From NCBI GenBank assembly GCA_937901895.1, contig CALGTD010000108.1:1-64000 (forward strand): DNA of 64,000 bases. The letters are read 5' to 3'. A program made the translations under genes and the position numbers. Shown piece by piece: positions 1-9,778 of this stretch; positions within the stretch are counted from its first letter, which is position 1; each line of letters starts with the position of its first letter. Under the pieces are notes generated by a model. The model was not told the DNA's origin. It did no database searches and was given only the letters and a program-made list of their open reading frames with translations. This DNA is from an uncultured Spartobacteria bacterium. GTDB taxonomy: Bacteria > Verrucomicrobiota > Verrucomicrobiia > Chthoniobacterales > JAATET01.

Positions 1-1377
1 GTGGCGTGCGGCGAGTTCAGGCTGCAGGACGCGGCGCGCACGCCGTTCAAGTTTTGCTTTGGCGCTTCCCCCTGCGTCCCGGCGACGACGTTCGAGACGG
101 CCGGCGGGGAACTGGATCTCTACGCAGTGCGGGCGCTGCTGGCGCGGGACGACATCGGATACCTCAGCGAGGTGATGAACTGGCCGGGGGTCCTTGCGGG
201 CGACGCGGACATGCTTGCAAAGATCGCGGCGGCGAAGGCGGTGGGGAAACCCGTGGACGGTCATGCGCCGGGGTTGCGTGGCGCGGATGCGGCGAAATAT
301 GCCGCGACAGGCATCGAGACGGACCACGAGTGCTTCACGCTCGAGGAGGCGCTCGACAAGATCGTCGCGGGAATGTGGATCTCGATTCGCGAGGGTTCGG
401 CGGCCCGGAATTTCGCCGCGCTCGAACCGCTGCTGAAATCGCACCCCGACCGGTGCATGCTGTGCTGCGACGACACGCATCCGAACGCCCTTGCGAAGGG
501 GCACATCGACCGGATCGTTGCGCGGGCGGTGGCTGGCGGAGCGGATCTTTTCGACGTGTTGCGGTGTGCTTCCCTGCACCCGGTGGAGCACTACCGGCTG
601 CCGGTGGGACTGCTGCGCGAAGGCGATGCGGCGGATTTCGCGATCGTGCAGGATCTCGTGGAGTTTAGCGTGATCGAAACCTGGATCGACGGGGAGTGCG
701 TCGCGCGCGACGGGATATCACTGCTTCCGTTCTCCGCGGTGGCGGATGCGCCCAACCGCTTTTGCGATCGTCGTGTGAGCGAGGAGATGCTGAGGCCTGG
801 CGTTTCATCCGGAACGCGACGGGTAAGGGTTATTGAGGCAAAGGATGGCGAATTGATCACCGGCGAGGGCGTGGCGGAGCTGCCCGAAACGGACGGAGCG
901 CTTGCCGCGGATCCCGGACAGGGTGTCTGCAAGATTGTCGTCGTGAATCGCTACGACAGCGACGCTCCACCGGCGATCGCGTTTGTGCGGGGCTTTGGCT
1001 TGAAGCGGGGCGCGATCGCGTCCTCCGTGGCGCACGATTCCCACAACGTCGTCGCGGTTGGTGTCGACGACACGTCCCTCGCGCAGGCGATCAATGCCGT
1101 GTGCGAGACAAAGGGCGGAGTCTGCACTGTGGATGAGGGTCGTGTGGTGCGGCTGCCTCTGGAGATTGCGGGCCTGATGTCCACGGCTCCCGGCGACGAG
1201 GTGGCGGCGCGTTACGAAGAAGTCGCGGCTGCGGCCAAGGCGCTTGGATCCACGCTCCGCGACCCGTTCATGACGCTCTCGTTCATGGCGCTCCTCGTGA
1301 TTCCGGATCTCAAACTGAGCGATCGCGGACTGTTTTCCGGTGCGAAATTCGAGTTTGCGCCACTGACGGTCGACTGA
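1..1377 (+). CDS. ade: Adenine deaminase, 3' part (cut by window edge)
   Basis: Adenine deaminase of the amidohydrolase superfamily, which converts adenine to hypoxanthine and ammonia in purine salvage. The 458 residues visible are the C-terminal three quarters of a protein usually 540-600 residues long. The N-terminal metal-binding HxH segment must lie upstream of base 1, so the GTG at base 1 is not the real start. Family landmarks are visible: DGHAPGL near residue 87, ETDHECF near 106, a REGSAARN stretch, and CCDDTHP with the late metal-binding Asp pair near residue 157. The C-terminal region has the usual Ade domain (SVAHDSHN, then a DPFMTLSFM segment). Separate from the adenosine deaminase at 39889. 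Confidence 0.93.
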   Translation: MACGEFRLQDAARTPFKFCFGASPCVPATTFETAGGELDLYAVRALLARDDIGYLSEVMNWPGVLAGDADMLAKIAAAKAVGKPVDGHAPGLRGADAAKYAATGIETDHECFTLEEALDKIVAGMWISIREGSAARNFAALEPLLKSHPDRCMLCCDDTHPNALAKGHIDRIVARAVAGGADLFDVLRCASLHPVEHYRLPVGLLREGDAADFAIVQDLVEFSVIETWIDGECVARDGISLLPFSAVADAPNRFCDRRVSEEMLRPGVSSGTRRVRVIEAKDGELITGEGVAELPETDGALAADPGQGVCKIVVVNRYDSDAPPAIAFVRGFGLKRGAIASSVAHDSHNVVAVGVDDTSLAQAINAVCETKGGVCTVDEGRVVRLPLEIAGLMSTAPGDEVAARYEEVAAAAKALGSTLRDPFMTLSFMALLVIPDLKLSDRGLFSGAKFEFAPLTVD

Positions 1378-1420
1378 GCCGGAAATTCGGGCTATCCGAC
1401 CTTTTCCGTTCCCCGAGACT

Positions 1421-1568
1421 GGCACCGGCGTGCCGACTGGAAGAGGACGCTCCGAATCACTTCCATCGATGCGGAAGGTGCTGAAAAATACGGAGGTGTT
1501 CAGTGAAGCAAATGAAAAACCGCGAGGGGCTCCGTGGCGATTCTGTGGCGGCGGAGCGAATTTCCGCC
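1421..1568. other. Intergenic hairpins between ade and the methyltransferase
   Basis: The 205-base gap after ade holds two short inverted repeats: GGCAC/GTGCC around a 4-base loop at 1421-1434, and GGCGGA/TCCGCC around a 7-base loop at 1550-1568, just ahead of the methyltransferase start. Neither is followed by a T tract, so I do not call them intrinsic terminators. The first may end the ade transcript and the second may affect translation of the next gene. No convincing gene is seen in the gap. Confidence 0.3.
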
Positions 1569-1582
1569 TAGGGTGCCCGCTT

Positions 1583-2410
1583 TTGAAAAACCACCGCTTC
1601 ATATTTGCGCTCGTGGCGGCGACCGGCCTGATGCTGGTGGCATGGCGGGTGCGTTGGTGGATCCGGATGTCGCGGCGTCCGGCTCCGGAGCGGGACGCCC
1701 CGCTCGCTGAACGAAACCGCCGGTTTTACGACGCGCTTTGGGAAAAGGCGGAATTGATCGCACCTTCGCGGTTCAATACCTGGCCGCTCGTTCGCGAACT
1801 CGCGTCACCTGCCCCGGAGCGACTGGAGATTGGCCCTGGATTGCGTCCGAGGCTGCCGATTGTCGGCACGCAATTCGTCGATCTCAGCACGCGGGCGGTG
1901 GACAAGCTTCGCCGGGCGGGAGGAATCGCGACTACGGGGACAGTGACAGCGCTCGACTTTTCGGACGAATCCTTCGATCTCGTGTGCGCCCTGGACATCA
2001 TCGAGCATGTTGGCGACGACCTCGCGGCGTTTTCGGAGCTGGCTCGAGTCACGAGACCGGGAGGGGTCCTGCTGATATCGGTGCCGTTGCACGCAGGTAA
2101 CTGGACGGCATTCGACGATCTCGTGGGGCATGGCCGCCGCTACGAGCCGGCGGAAATTGTGAAACGGCTCGAGGAAGGCGGATTCGAGATTGAACGAAGC
2201 GCGGTTTATGGAATGCAGCCGCGATCCCCGCGGTTGACGGATTTCGGCATTCGCTGCCTCGTCCGGCGGCCGGAGCGTGCGGTGTGGTATTGGTCGCGGA
2301 TCTTCATGCCGCTCGGAATCTGGTTCCAGTCACGGCTTCGCGTTCAGCCCGGACTCATCGATCTTCAAGGCGTGGACGAGGCGATTTTCGTCTGTCGCAA
2401 GCGCGCGTAA
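1583..2410 (+). CDS. Class I SAM-dependent methyltransferase, membrane-anchored
   Basis: Methyltransferase of the Methyltransf_11 type, about 275 residues, substrate unknown. A hydrophobic helix near residues 5-20 (FIFALVAATGLMLVAW) followed by Arg-rich sequence suggests an N-terminal membrane anchor. The SAM fold follows: LEIGPGLRPRLP (motif I, Gly-rich), then the acidic FVDLSTRAVDKL, then FDLVCALDIIEHV and TRPGGVLLISVPLH. I chose the TTG at 1583 because the reading frame upstream has poor coding character; a frame open from 1430 and later ATGs are alternatives. It stands alone between ade and dnaE. The architecture recalls methyltransferases that act on lipids or cell-surface intermediates, but this is only a guess. 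Confidence 0.75.
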   Translation: MKNHRFIFALVAATGLMLVAWRVRWWIRMSRRPAPERDAPLAERNRRFYDALWEKAELIAPSRFNTWPLVRELASPAPERLEIGPGLRPRLPIVGTQFVDLSTRAVDKLRRAGGIATTGTVTALDFSDESFDLVCALDIIEHVGDDLAAFSELARVTRPGGVLLISVPLHAGNWTAFDDLVGHGRRYEPAEIVKRLEEGGFEIERSAVYGMQPRSPRLTDFGIRCLVRRPERAVWYWSRIFMPLGIWFQSRLRVQPGLIDLQGVDEAIFVCRKRA

Positions 2411-2466
2411 GGGGGAAATTTCCGGCCCCCGCTTGCCGGTCGGGTGGGGATTTCTATACTGACCTC

Positions 2467-5400
2467 GTGGCTCACGCACCCTTCGTTCATCTTCACCTGC
2501 ACACTGAGTATTCGCTGCTGGACGGGGCGGTCCGCACCAGGGAGCTGATGAAGCGGGTGGTGGAATACGGGATGCCCGCCGTGGCGATGACCGACCATGG
2601 AAACCTCTTCGGGGCCGTCGAGTTTTTCCAGAGCGCCGAGAAGGCTGGGGTGAAGCCCATCATCGGCTGCGAGGTGTATGTGGCGCCAGGCTCCCGGTTC
2701 GAAAAGAAGGCGACCTCCGGGCGCGACGCCGCCTATCACTTCACGCTGCTGGCCGAGACGGACGAAGGCTATCGAAACCTCGTCAAACTCGTGTCCGCCG
2801 CACATCTCGAGGGGTTTTATTACAAGCCGCGCGTCGATCACGAACTGCTGGCGGCGCACAGCCGGGGACTTATCGCGCTGTCGGGCTGCCTGAAGGGCGA
2901 GATGAACCAATGGCTGCTCCAGGGGCAGCCGCAAAAGGCACGCGAGATTGCGGCGACGTATCGCGACATTTTTGGAGCGCGGAATTTCTTCATCGAGCTG
3001 CACGACCACGGCATAGACGCGCAACGCCGCTGCAATCCGGAACTGGTGAGAATCGCGCACGAAATGGGACTCGATCTGGTCGCGGCCAACGACGTTCACT
3101 TCCTCGACCGTTCGCATCACGACGCGCACGACGTGATGATCTGCATCGGCACCGGCTCGATGATCCACGACGAGAAGCGCATGCGCTATGTGCCGGAGCT
3201 GTATCTCAAAAACGGTGACGAGATGGCCGCGCTTTTTGCCGAGCTGCCGGAGGCCTGCGCAAACACGCTGCGAATCGCCGAGCGCTGCACGATGAAGATG
3301 GAGTTCGGCAAGCCGAAGTATCCCGACTACGAGCCGCCGCCCGGCAAGTCTCGCGGGGAATACCTGCGGGAGCTTTGCTACGCCGGCCTCGCCGAGCGAT
3401 ACGGTGAGCGTGCCGAAAACGATCCCGCATTGCGGGAGCGTCTCGAATACGAACTCGGCGTCATCGAGAAGACCGGGTTCATCAGCTACTTTCTGATCGT
3501 CTGGGATTTCATCGCCTACGCGAAGAAGCGCGGAATTCCGGTCGGTCCCGGTCGCGGATCGGCGGCGGGTTCGCTCATTGCCTACGTGCTCGGGATCACG
3601 GATCTCGACCCGCTGAAGTATGGCCTGATCTTCGAGCGATTCCTGAATCCGGAACGCGTCAGTCCGCCCGATATCGACGTGGATTTCTGCATGGACCGGC
3701 GCGGAGAGGTCATCGACTACGTCCGCCGCAAATACGGCGAGCGCGCGGTGTCACAGATCGTCACGTTCGGCACCCTCGGCGCGAAGTCCGTGGTGCGCGA
3801 TGTCAGCCGCGTGATGGGCCTGAGCTACGGCGATGGAGACCGGCTCGCGAAGATGATTCCGAACGAGCTGAACATCTCGCTGGAGAAGGCCGCGGAGAAG
3901 AATCCCGATCTGCGCACGGCGATCGAGAACGAACCTGTTACGAAGCAGGTCTGGGACTATGCGACCGTGCTCGAAGGCCTCAGCCGCAACATCGGCACGC
4001 ACGCCGCCGGCGTCGTCATCGGCGACCGTGATCTCGACGAATACATCCCGCTCTGCCGCGGAAAGGACGAGGAAGTGGTTACGCAGTATGCGATGGGTCC
4101 GCTCACGGACCTGGGCATGCTGAAGATGGATTTCCTCGGCTTGAAGACGCTCACCGTCATCCATCGTGCGGTCGAGCTCATTCATGAGACGAATCCGGAT
4201 TTTGATCTGCGAAAGATTCCCGAGAAGGACGAGGCGACCTTCGCGTTGTTGAACTCGGGAGAGGTTACCGGCGTGTTCCAGATCGACGGTGGGATGAAGT
4301 CGTGGTGCACGCGGTTCGACTTCCAGTCGATCGATGACATCATTGCGCTGAATGCGCTCTACCGGCCGGGTCCGATGCAGTTCATTCCCGACTACATCGA
4401 GCGCAAGAAGGGACTGAAAAAGGTCGAGTATGCCCACCCGCTCCTCGAGTCGGTCGCGGCCGACACCTACGGCATCCTGATCTATCAGGAGCAGGTGCAG
4501 CGCGCGGCGAACGTCCTTGCCGGCTACTCCCTCGGTCAGGCGGACCTTCTGCGCCGCGCGATGGGAAAGAAGGACAAGGAAAAGATGGCGAAGGAGCGCG
4601 TCACCTTCGTCGAGGGTTGCCAGAAGGTGAACGGCATCCCGGCCCAGCAGGCGAACGCGATCTTCGGCTTCCTCGAGAAGTTTGCCGAATACGGCTTCAA
4701 CAAATCCCATTCCGCCGCCTACGGCCTCATCAGCTACCAGACGGCGTATTTGAAGGCGCACCACCCGGTCGAATTCATGTGCGGTCTGATGAGCGCGGAT
4801 GCGGACAATACCGAGAAGGTGGCGACCTACATCGCGGAGGCCAAGCGCATGGGCATCCGCGTGCTGCCTCCCGACGTGAACGAGAGCGAGTTGAAGTTCC
4901 GTCCGGAACGCGGCGGTGCGGAGCCGGCGATCCGTTTCGGGCTTGCGGCGATCAAGAACGTGGGCGCCGCCGCGATGGAGATTGCGATCGCCGAGCGTGA
5001 AAAGAATGGACCGTTCAAGTCGCTGGAGGATTTCTGCTCCCGCCTGGACTCCCGCACGGTGAACCGGAAGATCGTGGAAAGCCTCGTGAAGTGCGGCGCG
5101 TTCGACGGATTCGACTCCAACCGGGCTGCGGTGTTCGCGGCCATCGACGATGCGATGGCGGCCGCCGCCAGCACACAGCGCGACCGCGCGAGCGGACAGG
5201 TTTCGATGTTTGATGTCTTCGAGGCATCGACGCCGAAGAAGACCGGCCGCGCGTCGAAGACCCGCGAAGTCACGCCATGGGAGAAGAACGAGATGCTGGG
5301 CTACGAGAAGGAGCTGCTTGGCTTCTACGTCACCGGGCATCCGCTCGATGCGTATGCGGGGCACTTCGACAGCGCGAAATACACCCGGATCGCCGATGTG

Positions 5401-5898
5401 AAGGAGATGACGGAGTCCGCCAGCATCAAGATTGCGGGAATGGTCGTCTCCGCCGAGCGGCGGTTCACGAAGAAGGATGGGAAGCCATTCTGCAGTTTTG
5501 TTCTCGAGGATTTCACCGGTTCGCTCGAGTTGACCGCGTGGGACGAAACCGCGTCCGAGCATGCCGAAATCCTCAAGCCGGGCATGGCCATCGGCGTGAA
5601 CGCCCGCGTGAACGTGCGCGATGAGAATCTCCGTGTGACGGCAAACTCGATGCAGGCGCTCAAGCCGCGCGCGTCCCGCCAGCCGGTGCAGTTGAAGCTC
5701 GCGCTGGCGAAACTCACGGAGGCCGATCTCGAGCGGATCGCGGCGTCAATCCGCAAGTTCCCGGGCAAACGGCCGGTGCATCTCTCCTTTTCCCGTCCAG
5801 ATGGCAGAAGCCTGGAACTTGTCGCAGGCGACGACGTGACGGTCGGTGACGAGCGGGCGTTGCGCGGGGAACTCGCGGATCTTTTGCTGCCCGGATGA
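2467..5898 (+). CDS. dnaE: DNA polymerase III alpha subunit
   Basis: Replicative polymerase subunit, 1143 residues from a GTG start chosen because the PHP domain begins at once (FVHLHLHTEYSLLDG). Order: PHP domain (1-270) with HLH, MTDHGN, GCEVYV, YHFTLLAE and NDVHF metal-ligand motifs; polymerase core with GPGRGSAAGS and the catalytic PPDIDVDF at about residues 400-407; fingers and tandem HhH; a clamp-binding motif GQVSMFD near residue 911; and an OB fold (IKIAGMVVSAERRFTKKDGK) near 1000. The PHP ligands look intact, unlike the degenerate domain of E. coli DnaE, consistent with intrinsic proofreading. The frame is open further upstream to 2284 but that would overlap the methyltransferase. 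It ends 8 bases from a convergent gene. Confidence 0.97.
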   Translation: MAHAPFVHLHLHTEYSLLDGAVRTRELMKRVVEYGMPAVAMTDHGNLFGAVEFFQSAEKAGVKPIIGCEVYVAPGSRFEKKATSGRDAAYHFTLLAETDEGYRNLVKLVSAAHLEGFYYKPRVDHELLAAHSRGLIALSGCLKGEMNQWLLQGQPQKAREIAATYRDIFGARNFFIELHDHGIDAQRRCNPELVRIAHEMGLDLVAANDVHFLDRSHHDAHDVMICIGTGSMIHDEKRMRYVPELYLKNGDEMAALFAELPEACANTLRIAERCTMKMEFGKPKYPDYEPPPGKSRGEYLRELCYAGLAERYGERAENDPALRERLEYELGVIEKTGFISYFLIVWDFIAYAKKRGIPVGPGRGSAAGSLIAYVLGITDLDPLKYGLIFERFLNPERVSPPDIDVDFCMDRRGEVIDYVRRKYGERAVSQIVTFGTLGAKSVVRDVSRVMGLSYGDGDRLAKMIPNELNISLEKAAEKNPDLRTAIENEPVTKQVWDYATVLEGLSRNIGTHAAGVVIGDRDLDEYIPLCRGKDEEVVTQYAMGPLTDLGMLKMDFLGLKTLTVIHRAVELIHETNPDFDLRKIPEKDEATFALLNSGEVTGVFQIDGGMKSWCTRFDFQSIDDIIALNALYRPGPMQFIPDYIERKKGLKKVEYAHPLLESVAADTYGILIYQEQVQRAANVLAGYSLGQADLLRRAMGKKDKEKMAKERVTFVEGCQKVNGIPAQQANAIFGFLEKFAEYGFNKSHSAAYGLISYQTAYLKAHHPVEFMCGLMSADADNTEKVATYIAEAKRMGIRVLPPDVNESELKFRPERGGAEPAIRFGLAAIKNVGAAAMEIAIAEREKNGPFKSLEDFCSRLDSRTVNRKIVESLVKCGAFDGFDSNRAAVFAAIDDAMAAAASTQRDRASGQVSMFDVFEASTPKKTGRASKTREVTPWEKNEMLGYEKELLGFYVTGHPLDAYAGHFDSAKYTRIADVKEMTESASIKIAGMVVSAERRFTKKDGKPFCSFVLEDFTGSLELTAWDETASEHAEILKPGMAIGVNARVNVRDENLRVTANSMQALKPRASRQPVQLKLALAKLTEADLERIAASIRKFPGKRPVHLSFSRPDGRSLELVAGDDVTVGDERALRGELADLLLPG

Positions 5899-5906
5899 CA
5901 GGGCGG

Positions 5907-6716
5907 CTACGACCGCGGGCGCCGGAGACGGATGACGACCGGGTCCGATGTGGAGCCCCCGTCGTCGGTGGCTGAAATGCGGAAACGGTTCATGCCTGGT
6001 TTGAGCCGCACTCTGGCACGCCAGGTGGTTGTGCCCGTTGCGGACTGACCGTTTACGCTCACACTCGCCACTGCTGTGTCGTCCGTCGCAGTTCCCCGGA
6101 TCCGAACCCGGTTTTTTGCGGGAACGATCGTGGTGACCGCCACCTTTGGAGGCTCGTCCACCTTCGCGAAGATCTGGATGTTGTCATAGTCGACGAACTC
6201 GAGTTGATTCGCCGCATAGGTATAGATGCGAAACGTAACCGGCACCGTGACGTTCGAGTAGAGCTCCGGAGGAAGGTCCGTCCGGAAATCCGTCCATGTC
6301 GGTGCAGGGCCGATGATCTCCTGGGTTCCGAGATCCGCACCGAAGGAATCCACGCTCGATCGGACGACCCAGCCTCGTCCCGTGCTGTTTGGAGCCTCCT
6401 TCGAGGCTTCGAAGGAGATTGCTTCGAAGTGAAGTTTTTTGCCCGCGGGGGGCGTGATCGTGAACTGGAAATACTGGCCGGTGGTGACGGCCAGAAGCGG
6501 TGTTGTGGCGGCGTTCACGACGCTCACGGAAATCAGGTTGGCGTTTGGAATAGCGTTGTCGAGGGTCGGACTGGCCGAGAAGGCTGTCCCCGTGACCCCG
6601 TCGAACGTTGTGGGACTCGTGCTGTTGTTCGTGATTTCGTAAATGGCGACGATTCCGGCGCGTGCAGGACAACATGCCAGAATCGCCGCCCCAATCGCGG
6701 GAAGCAGGCTTTTCAT
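5907..6716 (-). CDS. Secreted protein with C-terminal Ig-like domain
   Basis: Exported protein of unknown function, 269 residues. Start placed at the ATG that begins a classical signal peptide (MKSLLPAIGAAILACCPARA); the frame stays open upstream without a signal-like start. Residues 25-190 form a beta-rich domain of the kind seen in verrucomicrobial secreted proteins (YEITNNSTSPTTFDG, AGKKLHFEAISFEAS). The last 75 residues look like an Ig/glucodextranase-B-type fold: VRIRGTATDDTAVASVSVNG, then MNRFRISATDDGGSTS. No PEP-CTERM tail is present. It converges on dnaE and is divergent from uvrA. Probably an extracellular or outer-surface binding module; no catalytic motif recognised. Confidence 0.75.
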   Translation of the reverse strand: MKSLLPAIGAAILACCPARAGIVAIYEITNNSTSPTTFDGVTGTAFSASPTLDNAIPNANLISVSVVNAATTPLLAVTTGQYFQFTITPPAGKKLHFEAISFEASKEAPNSTGRGWVVRSSVDSFGADLGTQEIIGPAPTWTDFRTDLPPELYSNVTVPVTFRIYTYAANQLEFVDYDNIQIFAKVDEPPKVAVTTIVPAKNRVRIRGTATDDTAVASVSVNGQSATGTTTWRARVRLKPGMNRFRISATDDGGSTSDPVVIRLRRPRS

Positions 6717-6886
6717 GATGGTTTGGTTCAGATCTGTTTCGCGCCGAACCTGCAACGTGGATGTATGAGCGCGGAATCCGTCGGTTCCTGAAGGGGTTTC
6801 CGGACGAGGCTTTTGGCACACTCCGAAAGGCGCTTTTTTTCGAGCATCCCGGGCTTTTCGTGGGCTAGTCTGTGGGATTTCCCGAA

Positions 6887-9778
6887 ATGCAGTCGAACAA
6901 CCACTCGGTCATCCGCATCAAGGGCGCGCGCCAGCACAACCTGCGGAATCTCGACCTCGAGATTCCACGGAACAAGCTGGTCGTGGTCACGGGCCTGAGC
7001 GGATCGGGAAAGTCGTCGCTGGCTTTCGACACGCTATACGCCGAAGGGCAGCGAAAATACGTCGAAAGTTTGTCGGCATACGCGAGGCAGTTCCTCGATC
7101 AGATGCAGAAGCCGGACGTGGACTACATCGAGGGCCTGTCTCCGGCCATTGCGATCGAGCAGCGCACGAGTGGTGCAAACCCGCGATCGACCATCGCGAC
7201 GACGACGGAAATCTACGACTACCTGCGGCTTCTCTTTGCCGCGGTCGGACGGCCGCATGATCCGGTGACTGGGGAGCCCGTGATCCGGCAGACGCCCCAG
7301 CAGATCGCGGACGAGATTCTCAGGTGGCCGGAAGGCACGCGTTTTGTGCTGCTGGCGCCGCTTGTTCGCAACGAAGCGGGTGAGTTCCGGGATGTGATCG
7401 AGAAAGCGCGGCGCGAGGGATTCGTCCGACTTCGCGTCGATGGCGCAATGGTCGAGCTCGGCGGCACCGAGCCGATCAAGCTCGAGAAGAACCGGCGCCA
7501 TGTCATCGAGGCAGTCGTCGACCGTCTCGTCGTGCGTGATGGAATCTTGCAGCGCCTCGCGGATTCGATCGAAACGGCGCTGCGCTGGGGCGGCAATCAG
7601 ATGGTCGCGTCCCGGCAGGACGAGTCCGGCGCGTGGAAGGACCAGCGGTTTTCCACGGATTACTGCAATCCGGCCACCGGATTCACCATGCCGCGACTGA
7701 CGCCGAAGCATTTTTCCTTCAACAGTCACCTCGGCGCATGTCCGGCCTGCCACGGAATCGGCACGCAGATGTTCTGCGACCCGGATCTGATGGTCGATCC
7801 CTCGCTGTCGCTTTCGGATGGCGCGATCAAGCCGTGGAAGACCGGCAACAAGCGGATGAAGCAATACTACGCCGCGTTGCTGGATGCGCTGGTGAGGGAC
7901 TTCGGCGTGGACGTGGACGTCCCGTTCAAGGAGCTGCCCGCGCGTTTCAAGGAGGCGCTTTTCACGGGGACGGCACCGCGGGCAATTCCGATGAAGATTG
8001 GCGCGGGGGGCAGGATCGTCGAGAAGCCGTTCGAAGGCCTCGTGCCACAGATGGAGCGGATGCTCGAGAAGAGCGAGAGCGAGCTCACGAAGAACCGGTT
8101 GCGTGCATTCACCGGCTGGACGGAGTGCAGTGCATGCCGTGGCGCCCGATTGAAACCGGAGATTCTCGCCGTCACCGTCCGGGACACCGACGGCGTGGAG
8201 TGGAACATCCATTCCTTCTGCAACTTGAGCATCGAACGCGCGACGCGTGTGATTTCGTCGCTGGAGATTCGCGATGCGGAGCGGCAGGTGGTCGAGGACG
8301 TGGTGCGCGAGATTCGCGACCGGCTGGGATTTCTCAACGAAGTCGGACTTGGTTATCTGGGACTGAATCGTGAGAGCGGCACGCTCTCGGGAGGTGAGGC
8401 GCAACGCATCCGGCTCGCGACACAGATCGGCTCGGGCCTCGCGGGCGTGCTCTATGTCCTCGACGAACCCAGCATCGGCCTTCATCAGCGCGACAACGAC
8501 CGACTGATTGCCACGCTGCGCAACCTTCGCGATCTGGGGAATTCGGTGATCGTCGTCGAGCACGACGAGGACACGATTCGTGCAGCCGACCACGTGCTCG
8601 ATCTCGGGCCGGGAGCCGGACCGCGAGGTGGACAAATCGTTGCGCAGGGCACACTGGAGGAGATTCTAAAGAGCGAGGAATCGCTGACGGCGCAATATTT
8701 GACGGGGCGTCTCGGGATTCGTGTGCCGAAGGTGCGCGTGCCTCCGCGCAAGAAACGTGACCTCGCCGGAGAGATTGGCGACGGATGGCTGACCGTTGTT
8801 GGAGCGACCGAAAACAACCTCAAGAACATCCGTGCGGCGTTTCCGGTCGGCTGCCTGACCTGTGTGACCGGCGTGTCCGGCAGCGGCAAGTCGACGCTGG
8901 TGAACGACATTTTGCGGGCGGCTCTCGCGAGGGACCTCAATCGTGCCAAGGAAAAGCCGGGTGCGCACAAGGAGATCATTGGAATCGAGCAGTTCGACAA
9001 GGTCGTCGTGATCGACCAGAGCCCGGTGGGTCGCACGCCGCGGTCGAATCCCGCGACCTACACCGGCGCGCTCGGGCCGATTCGCGAGCTCTTCGCGCAA
9101 CTCCCCGCGGCGCGTGTGCGCGGTTACAACTCCGGGCGATTTTCCTTCAACATGAAGGGTGGTCGTTGCGAGCACTGCCAGGGGGACGGCTCGATCAAGA
9201 TCGAGATGCATTTCCTGGCAGACGTCTATGTTGAGTGCGAGGTCTGCCGCGGTCGCCGTTACAACCGCGAGACGCTCGAGATCACCTACAAGGGGAAGAA
9301 TATTTCCGACGTGCTCGACATGACCGTGGACGAGGCCGCGCGTTTCTTCCGAAACATCCCGGCGCTTTCCGACAAGCTCGACACGATGCTGCAGGTCGGC
9401 CTCGGGTATCTGCGGCTCGGCCAGCCGGCGACGACGCTTTCCGGAGGTGAGGCGCAGCGGCTCAAGCTCGCGACGGAACTGGCCCGCCGGGCGACCGGGC
9501 GCACGGTCTACATTCTCGACGAACCGACCACGGGCCTCCATTTTGCCGACATTCACAAGCTGCTGGAGGTGCTCATCCGGTTGCGCGACGCGAGGAACAC
9601 GCTGATCGTCATCGAACACAATCTGGAGGTGATCAAGACGGCGGACTGGGTGATCGACCTCGGACCGGAGGGCGGCGATGGCGGAGGACGGATCATTGCG
9701 GAGGGCACACCCGAGGACATCGCGGCTTGCGGGGAGAGTCACACCGGGCGATATCTGCGGACGGTTCTCGGACGATGA
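6887..9778 (+). CDS. uvrA: Excinuclease ABC subunit A
   Basis: DNA damage sensor of nucleotide excision repair, an ABC-type ATPase dimer that loads UvrB; 963 residues, the normal length. Two Walker A motifs are visible (GLSGSGKSSLAFDT near residue 36 and GVSGSGKSTLVND in the second half), two LSGGEAQR signatures and two LDEP Walker B motifs. Zinc-binding cysteines are at CPACHGIG and CSACRGARL in the first half and at CEHCQGDG with CEVCRGRR in the second. I use the ATG at 6887; a GTG five codons upstream (6872) is an alternative. The stop overlaps the start of the following TPR gene (ATGA), suggesting cotranscription. Confidence 0.98.
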   Translation: MQSNNHSVIRIKGARQHNLRNLDLEIPRNKLVVVTGLSGSGKSSLAFDTLYAEGQRKYVESLSAYARQFLDQMQKPDVDYIEGLSPAIAIEQRTSGANPRSTIATTTEIYDYLRLLFAAVGRPHDPVTGEPVIRQTPQQIADEILRWPEGTRFVLLAPLVRNEAGEFRDVIEKARREGFVRLRVDGAMVELGGTEPIKLEKNRRHVIEAVVDRLVVRDGILQRLADSIETALRWGGNQMVASRQDESGAWKDQRFSTDYCNPATGFTMPRLTPKHFSFNSHLGACPACHGIGTQMFCDPDLMVDPSLSLSDGAIKPWKTGNKRMKQYYAALLDALVRDFGVDVDVPFKELPARFKEALFTGTAPRAIPMKIGAGGRIVEKPFEGLVPQMERMLEKSESELTKNRLRAFTGWTECSACRGARLKPEILAVTVRDTDGVEWNIHSFCNLSIERATRVISSLEIRDAERQVVEDVVREIRDRLGFLNEVGLGYLGLNRESGTLSGGEAQRIRLATQIGSGLAGVLYVLDEPSIGLHQRDNDRLIATLRNLRDLGNSVIVVEHDEDTIRAADHVLDLGPGAGPRGGQIVAQGTLEEILKSEESLTAQYLTGRLGIRVPKVRVPPRKKRDLAGEIGDGWLTVVGATENNLKNIRAAFPVGCLTCVTGVSGSGKSTLVNDILRAALARDLNRAKEKPGAHKEIIGIEQFDKVVVIDQSPVGRTPRSNPATYTGALGPIRELFAQLPAARVRGYNSGRFSFNMKGGRCEHCQGDGSIKIEMHFLADVYVECEVCRGRRYNRETLEITYKGKNISDVLDMTVDEAARFFRNIPALSDKLDTMLQVGLGYLRLGQPATTLSGGEAQRLKLATELARRATGRTVYILDEPTTGLHFADIHKLLEVLIRLRDARNTLIVIEHNLEVIKTADWVIDLGPEGGDGGGRIIAEGTPEDIAACGESHTGRYLRTVLGR

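Noticed and set aside
3751..5562. 603-codon open frame opposite dnaE
   Set aside because: It lies fully within dnaE, has Arg/His/Leu-biased composition and no motif; a high-GC antisense shadow.
7034..8635. 533-codon open frame opposite uvrA
   Set aside because: Entirely antisense to a well-supported gene, with no recognisable domain.
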